A stretch of 64,000 nt of DNA, taken from contig OZ024828.1 of NCBI GenBank assembly GCA_964016985.1, positions 13,415,742 through 13,479,741 on the forward strand, in the 5' to 3' direction. The DNA comes from Anodontia alba (taxonomy: Eukaryota > Mollusca > Bivalvia > Lucinida > Lucinidae). A program made the position numbers and the translations under genes. This document shows positions 57,758 to 63,899 of this stretch, one piece after another (the first letter of the stretch is position 1; each line of letters opens with the position of its first letter). The notes beneath the pieces were generated by a model. That model was given only the letters and a program-made list of their open reading frames with translations. It did not search any database and was not told the DNA's origin.

Positions 57758-60700
57758 GTTTTGGTTGTTGTTGGTTTTTTTTGGGTTTTTTTTTTTTTTG
57801 TTTTTTTTTGTTTGTTTGTTCTTATTGAGCCTTTTAGGTTTCCGCTTAAAGGCTCCATATTCCTAAAACATAGACACTTTGTATCCAACAAAGATTTAAT
57901 AAATTGATATATGGTATCAGTACGGTAATAAAACGTGGCATCTGACAGCCTGTAAAATTTAAGTTAGTCTCTTGAGTTTGAACTGGATCGAAAATGGAAT
58001 GATTTTTTATCATATCTCTGAATTAATGTTGGCAAAATTAATTCAGAGATACGATAAAAAAATCATTTCATTTCAAGAACGAGAGACTGACTGAAATTTT
58101 ACACGTTGTCAAGTGCGACATTTTATGATCGTATTAATACCGTATATCAATTTATCAAACCTTTCTTGGATAATAAAATGTCTATTTTTGAGGAATATGG
58201 AGCTTTAAGTCGGTGCGAGGGTGCGTATACAGCCTTTACTAACTACAATACTGTCATGAGTCTCAGTGAAACCGAGACTCCGAATTTATTTCTTGTATGT
58301 GCTCTTTTTCGTTCTTGTGTGTGTTCTTTCATCACGAAAACATACCTATATAATTTTGACCCCGTTAAACCCAACTTTTATATAGTAAAACTGGGGTTTA
58401 CAGGGGTATACATTATTTTTCTTAATTTTGCACGAAAACATAGATTGTGGGTACTCGTTAGAACCGCCTCGCCGAGGCGGTTCTAACGAGTACCCACAAT
58501 CTATGTTTTGAGCAGAAATATGGAATGTATTGGGGGTTTATCTGATTTTATTTTTAGTTTTTGAAGGTTAAATCTTCTATACTAGAGGGAAAAAAGAAAC
58601 TGTGCATGTATAAAAAATAAATTTTCTATAATTCTAAAATCCATTTATGCTTGAAACTTTATACAAACATGATGTGTATACTCCTTAACAATATTGATTG
58701 GTAAATAAGGTCCTTGCACGTTCATTGCGTTGTCCTTGTGCACGTGCATGATTAAGCATATTCGTGGCTAGCAATTAAATGTGAACGTCTTTACAATCTT
58801 TTTGACTCTTGTGTAAAACCGTTTTATCCAAGTGAAACACAAAAACAAATTTATTCCTCCTGAATGAGTTGGTAAGCAATGCCTAGACTCAACGAAGCTC
58901 AGCGCAACCAAGCGGTTGGCATGATTCGGGCTGGTGTATCCCAAAATGAGGTTAGCAGACGGTTTGGCGTTCATAGGAACACGATTTCTGCTTTATGGAG
59001 ACGTTATCAGCAATCTGGTAACACCAGGGACCGTCGCAGATCGGGACGTCCACGTGTGACGTCATTACGTCAAGACACTTACATCCGTGTGACGCATCTT
59101 CATAACCGACTTCAAACTGCTGCGTTGACGGCTAGAAGCATTCCTGGCTTGAGGAACATTAGTCCAAGAACCGTGAGAAACCGCTTGCATGAGCGGAATA
59201 TTCGCCCTCGGCGTCCAGCAATCCGTAAAGTCCTACAGCGACGTCACCGTGTTGCTCGCCTTGCATGGTGCAGGGCTCATCTTCGCTTTACTAGACGAGA
59301 TTGGGTGGGCGCGTATTCTGTTCTCAGACGAGTCACGTTTCCACTTGGATAGCAGTGATGGTCGTTCCAGGGTATACCGTCGAGTTGGAGAACGGTACCA
59401 GGATAACTGTGTTGTTGAACGTCGTCTCTTTGGCGGGGTCAGTATAATGGTATGGGGCGGAATAACAGGAAACGCAAGAACGCCTCTTGTGGCCATTAAC
59501 GGCATAATTTATTGATATTTTTTTATATTTCTCTACGAAAATATATGTTGTGGGTATTAATGAGAGAGGCTTCTGTACTACAATCTATGTTTTCGTTAAG
59601 AAACGAGAAATAACGATCTGGACCTAGTTGTTCAAAACTAATGATGTCGATAGTTAACGTATCGTTAAAACTTTGATCATTAATTTTGGCATATACGCTA
59701 ATAAATTATGCTTAACAAATGTGAGTAGCTTTTGCATTTTTTTTCTGCAAAAAAAAAATGTGAATTAGATATTCTACTTAATAGAATAGTTATTATTTTG
59801 ACCACTAACAAGCTCGTTAAGATAACGACGCTTTGAACAACTGGGCCCTGGGCCAATTATCTCTGGTTATCTCTCTTATCTGGGGCGTATATGTAAGCCA
59901 TGATAGTTCATATACCTCAATGTGAGTATTGTACGTTCAGACGGTAGCTCATAGCAAAGTCTGGGACCAGCCTGCGCATCCGCAGTCAGACCAGAATTTT
60001 CACTGAACACCCTTTGGATAGGCAATGTTTCTTCAGGCGAACAGCGAAATCTCTGATCAGGCTGCGCGGCTGGGCAGGCCGATCCGAGTCTTCGCTGGGC
60101 GCCCATGTTTGAAGCTGGCTATTGGTTCAGTTGACTGATAATGCACCTATACCCAGTAAACACCCAATGTCGTAATAACGTTGTTTAGACGTCGCAGCGA
60201 CGTCTAAACAACGTTTTTACAACGTTTTGTGTTTGCTGGGTCATGTGTCTCGAAGCACTTGATGATGATGGTTTGGTCCTTTTCAACGAGACGATGGAAG
60301 GATAATAATGAAAGGTTCTGTGCAATGAAGCTCCGTACAGTCATGAGCTGAATTCCGCCTCTAGCAGGATTCGAACCCGGGACCTCTTGATCCGAAGTTG
60401 TGGCGCTTACCACTCGGTCCACCGACGCTTCTCTCGAAGCACTTGAAATAGTCTACAATTAGCTTCCCTGATTCTTTGACTAAAATAAGAAATATTTGTT
60501 GTACGAATCGTCCATCACTTGACTTCTGTCTCTTATGCCAGTGTGACTAAGCAGACTGCTTCACTGTGGCTCTTTTGAAAGAGCTACATGTAGGTACTTC
60601 GAAAATTAAAAGTTTGTGTTGTTTCCTTTTGAGTTTAGGAAAATAGATGAACCTAAGCACACCCCTAAGAAGTGAACATACATTGGCCTTAACTAAGCGG

Positions 60701-61258
60701 GCACCTGACGTTTACACAATGTCGTATTTACGTCGATACAGCGTTAATGCAACGTATTTACGTCGATACAGCGTTAATGCAACGTTGTATAAACGTCATG
60801 TGCCCGCTTGGAACTCCAATGAACCAACTGACAGCTGTTACTGTGATAGACGACAACAGGAAAATAAGCCGGTCGCCGTCATGTGTAAAACGGACAAATT
60901 GAAAGGTAAGATATGTTTGCAGAAGCAGAAAAAATTCCCAAATAGCATTCTGCATAATCTTTAGCTGGCCATTATCGGCCCGTCAGCTACCCTGACGGGC
61001 CGATAACGGCCCACTTTAGATTTATGTAGAATGCTTGCTAGGAAGTGTTTATTGATTGCAGTGCTATCAACATTGGTCCTTTTATATGGAAGGGTAATGA
61101 GAAAATAATTGTGGTCCGAGGACACTTACCCAAAGGAGTACACCAAACATGGCTGCTTTGGTTTGTAAGCTTCATCCACACATATTTCTTTCCCACCGAT
61201 ATGGAGAACGCCAATTCTCCTAATATTTCTACAAATGGCCTGTATTGAAGTTATGTAT
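44339..61258 (-). CDS. METTL24-like methyltransferase gene, partial (four 3' coding exons)
   Basis: Four minus-strand exons (61130-61258, 56039-56113, 45834-45972, 44339-44653) join in frame through canonical GT-AG introns of about 5.0, 10.1 and 1.2 kb. They give about 218 residues ending at a TGA at 44341-44339. The ordered motifs are CRNIRRIG, EICVDEA, CLVYSFG, INNEWEFD, GCEVHCFDP-SM, WFYNIGLG, IDILKIDIEGDEW and PIEIHF. This is the order seen in methyltransferase-like protein 24, a predicted S-adenosylmethionine-dependent FkbM-type enzyme, usually membrane-anchored or secreted, with unproven substrate. The split codons (GG|C giving Gly, AG|T giving Ser) rebuild conserved residues exactly, which is strong internal support. 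The N-terminal part, normally with a membrane anchor, is missing: the first visible exon starts mid-codon, so upstream exons must lie further right. The introns are packed with transposons but the exons are intact. Paralogue identity is uncertain. Confidence 0.88.
45160..45379 (-). mobile_element. SINE-1 fragment
   Basis: Diverged SINE-1 (TTGAGGTTTTACGGCCCAGT, then TCTCCACGAAAGAATGTTG) lacking the tRNA head; an old copy. Confidence 0.85.
45455..45532. repeat. GTAGATCCAGATGAGAC short foldback
   Basis: ATGTAGATCCAGATGAGACG and inverted CGTCTCACCAGGATCTATAC. Same family as 5311. Confidence 0.7.
45834..45972 (-). CDS. METTL24-like exon
   Basis: A 139 bp exon with acceptor CTTTTTCTAG and donor GTAAGA. 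Its first T completes the serine of the FDP-SM motif; it then reads MKRNTGRVSEKIWFYNIGLG, an acidic/tryptophan-containing loop, and GWPIKTLKTIRKILKHEN. Trp/Phe-Tyr-x-Ile-Gly-Leu followed by a Thr-Leu-x-x-Ile helix is the family pattern between the FDP motif and the DIEG motif. It ends on a codon boundary, which matches the phase-0 start of the last exon. Confidence 0.86.
46083..46340 (-). repeat. Repeat fragment with one 43-bp minisatellite unit
   Basis: CCAGACGTCTGGCACTAGCA and AAGTCGGGAAATGTGCTGCT are the inverse of the unit at 49125-49318. Flanks (AAATTGGTCCATTTTC, TGTGTATATA) resemble 49435-49500. Confidence 0.6.
46483..47675 (+). pseudogene. Broken SGNH hydrolase / Ulp1-like protease / PHD-finger reading frame
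   Basis: Consecutive frames on the plus strand read as one damaged protein. Around 46530-46800 is the C-terminal half of an SGNH (GDSL-like) hydrolase: VILSTILPRD, then AADGLHLSFQGT, the Asp-x-x-His catalytic block. After a frame change near 46805 comes a basic, Ser/Thr-rich linker with a KKQRKQRKPKRKMRR patch and an acidic SDDDEEE run (46814-47320). A second frame change leads to GGTDCGLFAISFAVAICFG, which fits the cysteine box of C48/Ulp1-like proteases. The His and Asp boxes expected upstream are absent, suggesting a deletion. From about 47535 a zinc-finger frame reads CRCRRPYDSEMIQCVTC and later HRCID and FKCC, a PHD finger. Such domains are known from some transposable-element proteins. 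It lies antisense inside the METTL24-like intron. It could be a retrocopy of a host gene or a transposon remnant; I favour the latter. Confidence 0.6.
48494..48791 (+). mobile_element. Putative SINE/retroposon family 6
   Basis: Flanked by AAACACACACT at 48483-48493 and 48792-48802. It starts GGCCCCGCCCATAGGGGCTT and ends GGGGACGTAAAACTTCCATC then AAAGCAAAACAA, a tail like that of the tRNA-derived SINEs here. No A and B boxes were recognised, so the head may be of another origin. Confidence 0.6.
48830..48975 (-). repeat. CAGCGAAGACTCAAATCAGC dispersed repeat
   Basis: Words such as GCGCAGGCTGATTTGAGTCT and GTGCAGTCTGACCAGG recur at 51130-51300 and 59950-60110 in rearranged, partly inverted form. 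Confidence 0.6.
49125..49318 (+). repeat. 43-bp minisatellite
   Basis: Four units of GACGTCTGGCAGCAGCACAT ... TTTGTGCTAGTGCCA. The GACGTC core is palindromic. The in-frame reading is incidental. Confidence 0.85.
49326..49356 (+). repeat. Poly(A) tract
   Basis: About 31 A residues. Confidence 0.95.
49744..49799. repeat. GTAGATCCAGATGAGAC short foldback
   Basis: AAACAGCGTAGATCCAGATG pairs with CATCTGGATCTATGCTGTTT around a loop of about 10 bases; the cleanest copy. Confidence 0.85.
50028..50090. repeat. GTAGATCCAGATGAGAC short foldback
   Basis: AACAGTGCAGATCCAGATC and inverted GATCTAGATCTACACTG. Diverged copy. Confidence 0.7.
50155..50235. repeat. Decayed palindrome related to family H core
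   Basis: GTATGTTGCGTGTACCCAAT and inverse AATTCTAATGAGTATACTCA; similar to 34985. Confidence 0.5.
50611..50787 (+). repeat. Poly(T) tracts with duplicated 43-bp segment
   Basis: AATCCAATTCAGCAGCTTGA ... AAGGATTATTTCT occurs twice (50656 and 50718), each bordered by poly(T); a local duplication, perhaps replication slippage. Confidence 0.85.
50875..51000 (+). repeat. Dispersed repeat shared with 58055
   Basis: GAAAGACTGACTGAAGATTT and TATATCAATTTATTAAACCT match 58080-58165 with small changes. Confidence 0.7.
51120..51300. repeat. CAGCGAAG dispersed repeat with inverted ends
   Basis: GCGCCCAGCGAAGATTCAGA at the left and TGATTTGAGTATTCGCTGGC at the right are inverted; related to 48830 and 59950. 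Confidence 0.65.
51898..52046. repeat. Foldback element
   Basis: GTTAATACATCTTGAGT and ACTCAGGATGCATTAAC, AGGAAATATTTCCCTCGAAA and GGGAAATATTTCCT, ATTGCAAAT and ATTTGCAAAT pair around a loop of about 45 bases. Confidence 0.85.
52049..52080 (+). repeat. (ATT)n microsatellite
   Basis: About ten ATT units. Confidence 0.9.
52082..52165. repeat. CCCAGCTAGCACTC miniature element
   Basis: ATCCCAGCTAGCACTC and ACAGCTGGGATT are inverted ends; AGCCTACATCAATTTATATC resembles the next element. Confidence 0.6.
52262..52370. mobile_element. GGGCCGTTATCGGCCC foldback miniature element
   Basis: CATAAATCTATAGCGGGCCG and CGGCCCGCTATAGATTTATG are perfect inverted arms; the centre is CCCGTCATTTACCCTGATGG. Related to 60943-61040. 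Confidence 0.88.
52371..52445 (-). mobile_element. SINE-3 head fragment
   Basis: CCGAGCGAGGCTCGAACAAC matches the B-box region of SINE-3, and GATTAAGAGTCTGCACTCTT the A-box side. The body is missing. Confidence 0.7.
52756..53095. repeat. Large foldback element
   Basis: Arms of about 145 bp (AGGTTGGATTTTTTT end, AATTTGTTCAAATAAAGCGC, GAGAACATTCGAAGAATG inner end) flank a spacer of about 50 bp. The left arm is more complete near TCTTTCTGGTGGTG. Confidence 0.85.
53565..54955 (+). repeat. ~147 bp satellite-like array with TCAAGGTCA words
   Basis: About nine units with GGTCAAGGTCACTGTGGCTA, TCATCGCTCTAGCGCCTACA, GATGGATTTTAATATAACTT and TGGGTATGACAATATCTCGA. Unit starts lie at about 53650, 53794, 53935, 54069, 54211, 54360, 54512, 54657 and 54807. 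Terminal hairpins were not identified. Confidence 0.8.
55165..55211 (+). repeat. Poly(T) tract
   Basis: T run with two G interruptions; generates false hydrophobic frames on plus and lysine-rich frames on minus. Confidence 0.95.
55215..55560 (+). repeat. Degenerate ~140 bp direct repeats
   Basis: CAAAGATCCTACTCAAACTG, AAAGACCTTGATCAGACTGC and AAAGACCCAGATCAAACTGT start three loosely similar units containing ATGCACATGC. Confidence 0.5.
56039..56113 (-). CDS. METTL24-like exon
   Basis: A 75 bp exon too short to stand out as an open frame. The acceptor is TTATTTTTAG and the donor is AG|GTAAAAG. It supplies the C of the glycine codon begun in the previous exon, then INNEWEFD and GCEVHCFDP, and ends with AG of a serine codon. 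The Gly-Cys-Glu-Val-His-x-Phe-Asp-Pro motif is a hallmark of the METTL24 family and probably forms the second strand and acidic loop of the SAM pocket. The length of 1 + 24 codons + 2 fits both neighbours. Confidence 0.87.
56232..56512. mobile_element. Family H element, copy 9
   Basis: Ends CATTCCGAAAACATGCC and GGCATGTTTTCTTGATG. The hairpin is degraded (ATTGTTGGTACTCGTTATAA; arms meet at CCTCGACGAGTCGG). Confidence 0.85.
57110..57197 (+). repeat. T/G-rich low-complexity tract
   Basis: TTG and poly(T) runs ahead of the SINE-1 copy. Confidence 0.9.
57201..57502 (-). mobile_element. SINE-1, full length
   Basis: Complete in minus orientation from GCCGGCCTCGGTGGCTCAGT (tRNA-like head at 57502) to the tail at 57201. 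Well conserved relative to 31786. No clear TSD because the left flank is low complexity. Confidence 0.92.
57688..57822 (+). repeat. Poly(T)/TTG low-complexity tract
   Basis: Long T runs with G interruptions. Confidence 0.95.
58000..58200 (+). repeat. Dispersed repeat shared with 50875 and 49600
   Basis: ATAAAATGTCTATTTTTGAG also occurs at 49603, and TATATCAATTTATCAAACCT at 50952. A small inverted pair AATTAATTCAGAGATACGAT / ATATCTCTGAATTAATGTT lies at 58010-58055. Confidence 0.65.
58330..58575. mobile_element. Family H element, copy 10
   Basis: The left end CATCACGAAAACATACC is intact and the hairpin (58437-58520, arms meeting at CCTCGCCGAGG) is perfect over at least 35 bp per arm. The right end fades after TTTTTAGTTTTTGAAGGT. 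Confidence 0.87.
58576..58878. other. Upstream flank of the Tc1-like pseudogene
   Basis: AT-rich, possibly Tc1 5' untranslated sequence; a matching terminal inverted repeat was not found. Confidence 0.4.
58879..59515 (+). pseudogene. Truncated Tc1-like transposase
   Basis: Starting at an ATG at 58879, the frame encodes a paired-type helix-turn-helix DNA-binding region: GVSQNEVSRRFGVHRNTISAL, here split as NEVSRRFGVHRNTISALWRR, then the GRPRVT hook-like motif, then a second helical domain with RTVRNRLHE. The frame breaks near 59300-59310, where a GGTG-type 4-base gain disrupts the junction. The next frame continues WARILFSDESRF with the first catalytic Asp and SIMVWGGI. This is the Tc1/mariner DDE fold. 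The sequence stops near 59512, before the second Asp and the Glu, where an unrelated hairpin fragment begins. It is therefore broken twice and inactive. No clear terminal inverted repeats were found. It lies in the 5 kb METTL24-like intron, on the opposite strand. Confidence 0.85.
59516..59617. repeat. Decayed palindrome related to family H core
   Basis: CTACGAAAATATATGTTGTG and ACAATCTATGTTTTCGT are inverted; replaces the missing 3' half of the transposase. Confidence 0.55.
59620..59848. mobile_element. GGGCCCAGTTG miniature element, copy 3
   Basis: Left end GGACCTAGTTGTTCAAA (diverged), right end CTTTGAACAACTGGGCCC. Keeps AATGTGAGTAGCTTTTGCA internally but the partner arm is reduced to A/T runs. 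Confidence 0.85.
59930..60115. repeat. CAGCGAAG dispersed repeat
   Basis: CAGCCTGCGCATCCGCAGTC and CGATCCGAGTCTTCGCTGGG; related to 48830 and 51120. Confidence 0.65.
60152..60240. mobile_element. CCCAGTAAACAC foldback miniature element
   Basis: Ends CCCAGTAAACACCCAATGT and GTTTGCTGGG; the centre ACGTTGTTTAGACGTCGC is palindromic with GCGACGTCTAAACAACGT. Confidence 0.85.
60263..60431 (-). mobile_element. SINE-4 (tRNA-derived)
   Basis: On minus the head GCGTCGGTGGACCGAGTGGT (A box) and B box GGGTTCGAATCC are clear. The tail is a TCA-type repeat at 60263. The 15 bp TSD TCTCGAAGCACTTGA lies at 60248-60262 and 60432-60446. Confidence 0.9.
60695..60809. mobile_element. AAGCGGGCAC foldback element with internal duplication
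   Basis: Ends AAGCGGGCACCTGACGTTTA and AAACGTCATGTGCCCGCTT. A 30 bp segment (CGTATTTACGTCGATACAGC...) is present twice in tandem. Terminal similarity to 22188. Confidence 0.87.
60943..61040. mobile_element. GGCCGTTATCGGCC foldback miniature element
   Basis: CCATTATCGGCCCGTCAG and CTGACGGGCCGATAACGG are inverted; outer GCATTCTGCATAATCT / AGATTTATGTAGAATGC. It lies 90 bp from the 61130 exon. Confidence 0.85.
61130..61258 (-). CDS. METTL24-like exon (first visible)
   Basis: The acceptor is TTGTTTTACAG just above 61258 and the donor is GTAAGT just below 61130. The 129 bp exon begins with the last base of a split codon and ends with two bases (GG) of a glycine codon completed by the next exon. 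It encodes RYITSIQAICRNIRRIG, a variable stretch, EICVDEA and CLVYSFG. These match the start of the METTL24 catalytic region: a Tyr-Ile-x(4-5)-Cys segment, a Cys-x-Asp motif and a Tyr-Ser-Leu/Phe-Gly strand that opens the cofactor-binding fold. The open frame continues upstream of the acceptor, but that part does not resemble the family. Confidence 0.85.
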
Positions 61259-61654
61259 CTGTAAAACAAACTAGAAACATGACGACAGACATCTTCACGC
61301 ATCGAGCTGAAAGTGTTTGCAATACTCATGTATTTAACAATATTTAACTCACTTTTCCAATTATTCACATTTCAGCATTTCATATATAGTAAGTATCTAT
61401 TGTGGGAAGAGACATTGGTTACATAGAACAAGAATTCCGCGGAAGGCGTCGTCGCACCTGCTGGGGCAAAAGTCACAGGAGCCACAATCAGAACGTGGTT
61501 ATTAAATAAGTTTATTTCATTCTTAGCAGTGCTTAGTTGGAAAATGGGTTGAAACAAATGTAGACAAAGTGCCAAGTGAGGCACATATATTCCTGGCCAG
61601 TGCCATTCCCTCTAATAGCTATATCTTCAGCACTGACTTTTCGTATTATATAGC
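61259..61654. other. Upstream intron or flank of the METTL24-like gene
   Basis: No convincing further exon was found. A minus frame at 61372-61584 is open but has no family motif. Confidence 0.4.
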
Positions 61655-63433
61655 CCAATGATAATGGAACCTCGACGTAAAATGTGTAAAAGTCACTGGG
61701 GCGTGAAATGTAGGTCAAGGTCACCGGGTCAAGGTACCTGCCAAGCCAGTACAATGAGACGAAGCACTAAGCAAGGTTTAGTGGTTTTAGGTCTTATATT
61801 TGAGGAGATATCGAACATCAACGTAAAATGTGTCAAAGTCATTGGAGTGCAAAATGTAGGACAAGGTCACCGGGTCAAGGTACCTGTCAAATTAGTACAT
61901 CGAGAAGAAGCACTATACAAGGTTTGGTGGTTGAAGGCCTTATAGTTGAGGACATATGGAAGGGTGATATAAAACGGTGTAAAAGTCAATGGAACGCGAA
62001 ATATAGGTCAAGGTCACCGTGTCAAGGTACCTGCAGAATATGTACATTGTGGAGAAGAAGTACTATGCAAGGTTTGGTGGTTGTAGGCCTTATAGTTGAG
62101 GAGATATTGAATGGCGACGTAAAATGTGTAAAAGGCACTGGAGCGCAAAATATAGGTCAAGGTCAAGATACCTGCCGAGTCAGCACTATGCAAGGTTTTT
62201 TGGTTAGAGGTCTTACACTCGAGGAGATCTGGAACGTTGACGTAAGCTTTGTCAGAGTCACTGCAGCCAAAATATAGGTCAAGGTAACCAGGTCAAGGTA
62301 TCTGCCGAGTCAGTACATTGAGAAGAACTCTCTGCAAGGTTTGATGGTTGTAGGCCTTATAGTTGAGGAGATATCGAAAGTCGACGCAAAATGTGTCAAA
62401 GTCACTGGAGCGCAAAATATAGGTCAAGGTCACCGGTTCAAGGTACCTGCCAAATCAGTACATCTAGGAGAAGCAATACGCAAGGTTTGGTAGTTGTAGG
62501 CCTTATAGTTAAGAAGATCTGGAACGTCAACGTAAATTGTGTCAAAGTCACTGGAGTGCGAAATATAGGTCAAGGTCACTGGGTCAATGTACCTGCCAAG
62601 TCAGGAAGTCAGGTAGATGTGTCATGAAAGGTATGATGGTTGTTGTAGAATTAATTGATTAGAATACTAACTTTTACGTAAATGTCGAACTTCGACTTAA
62701 ATGTTGAGACGAACGAACGGACGGACGAACGGAAAAGGGGATGCCTATCTCGCATAGCCAGGAGGTCAGGGAGATGTTTCATGCAAGGTTTGATGTTTGT
62801 TTAGTCTTGTAGTAAATTTGACATAAATGTCGAACTTCAACATAAATGTTGACAGACGGACGGAAGGTACAGACAGACGGAAGGTACAGACAGATGGACG
62901 GAAAAGCAGACGCCTATGTCGCAAAGTCAGGAGGCCCGGGAGATGTTTCATGCAAGGTTTGATGGTTGTTTAGTCTTGTAGTTGATAAGAATACTAACTT
63001 TGACATGAATGTCGAACTTCGACATAACAGAACTGTTGACAGACGGACGGACGTACAAACGGACAGACGAACAGAAAAGCGGATGCTTATGTCGCAAAGT
63101 CAGGAGGTCAGAGAGATGTTTCATGCAAGGTTTGATGGTTTAGTCTTGTAGTTAATTAGAATACTAATTTTGACGTAAATATCGAACCGACATAAATGTT
63201 GACAGACAGACTGACGGACAAACAAACAGACGGACGAACGGAAAAGCGTAGGCCAATGTCGCGTAGTCAGGAGGTCAGGGAGATGTTTCATGCAAGGTTT
63301 GATGATTGTTTAGTCTTGTAGTTGATTAGAATACTAACGTTGACATAAATGTCGGACTTCGACATAAATGTTGACAGACGGACGGACGGAAAAGCGGACG
63401 CCTATATCGCACCTTGCTACAAGCTGGTGCGAC
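61655..63433 (-). mobile_element. Two-type satellite-like array element
   Basis: In the minus direction it starts at the hairpin TCGCACC...GGTGCGA (63407-63433), then CCGTCCGTC runs. From 62620 to 63400 about five units of 140-175 bp carry GACGGACGGA and AGGAGGTCAGGGAGATGTTT. From 61655 to 62615 about seven units of roughly 145 bp carry TAGGTCAAGGTCACCGGGTC and GTAAAATGTGTCAAAGTCAC. The left-hand (distal) terminus has no clear hairpin. Confidence 0.75.
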
Positions 63434-63532
63434 AAAAACGATCTGAATGCCTCAAGGTACAATTTACTGTCCGTATTTCTCTGACTACTATTTACGGCGG
63501 CTTATATATACTCTGATTTAAAAGGCTACACA

Positions 63533-63899
63533 TACCGTATTCGATCTAATTACCGCACATACCCCTATAAGTGCACAGTCAAGAAATTCCGTAGTCTTCA
63601 GATTATAGCCAGTGTACTTTTCCTTTACTTCTTTATGAAGGCATATGTTGTGGGTACTCATTTGAATTGCATCGACTTGTCGATGCAATTCAAACGGTGC
63701 AATTCAAACGAGCACCCACAACATATGCCTTTATAAAGAAGTCAGAACAATCGTATAATCATCATCAAATAAGTCCTTTTCTGATCTTTTTTATAGTGTA
63801 TCCTTAGCACAGAGATGCATATTTACCACCACTGAGTGTTCCCAGTAATTTTGAAAAACCTAAGCGCACAGTGCGGTAATTAGGTCGAATTCGGTATTT
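63533..63899. mobile_element. TACCGTATTC TIR element with nested palindrome
   Basis: The left end TACCGTATTCGATCTAATTA and right end TAATTAGGTCGAATTCGGTA are inverted over about 25 bp; related to 43990-44075. The interior includes a strong hairpin at 63629-63742 (CATATGTTGTGGGTACTCAT / GAGCACCCACAACATATG). Confidence 0.65.

Larger units (their letters stand above)
56114..61129 (-). other. Intron of the METTL24-like gene (5.0 kb)
   Basis: From GTAAGT after exon 61130 to TTATTTTTAG. It contains a family H copy, an array-type element with a SINE, the Tc1-like pseudogene and several miniature elements. Confidence 0.8.

Noticed and set aside
60340..60431. A tRNA gene on the minus strand.
   Set aside because: It heads a retroposed SINE bounded by a 15 bp duplication.
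61372..61584. An additional METTL24-like exon upstream of 61258.
   Set aside because: The frame is open but no residues match the family and no phase-compatible donor was found.
61828..62277. A 149-codon frame with internal repeats (SHWSAKCRTRSPGQGTCQ type).
   Set aside because: It is the translation of a 145 bp satellite-like array; since 145 is not a multiple of three, the frame is kept only by indels, and no motif is seen.
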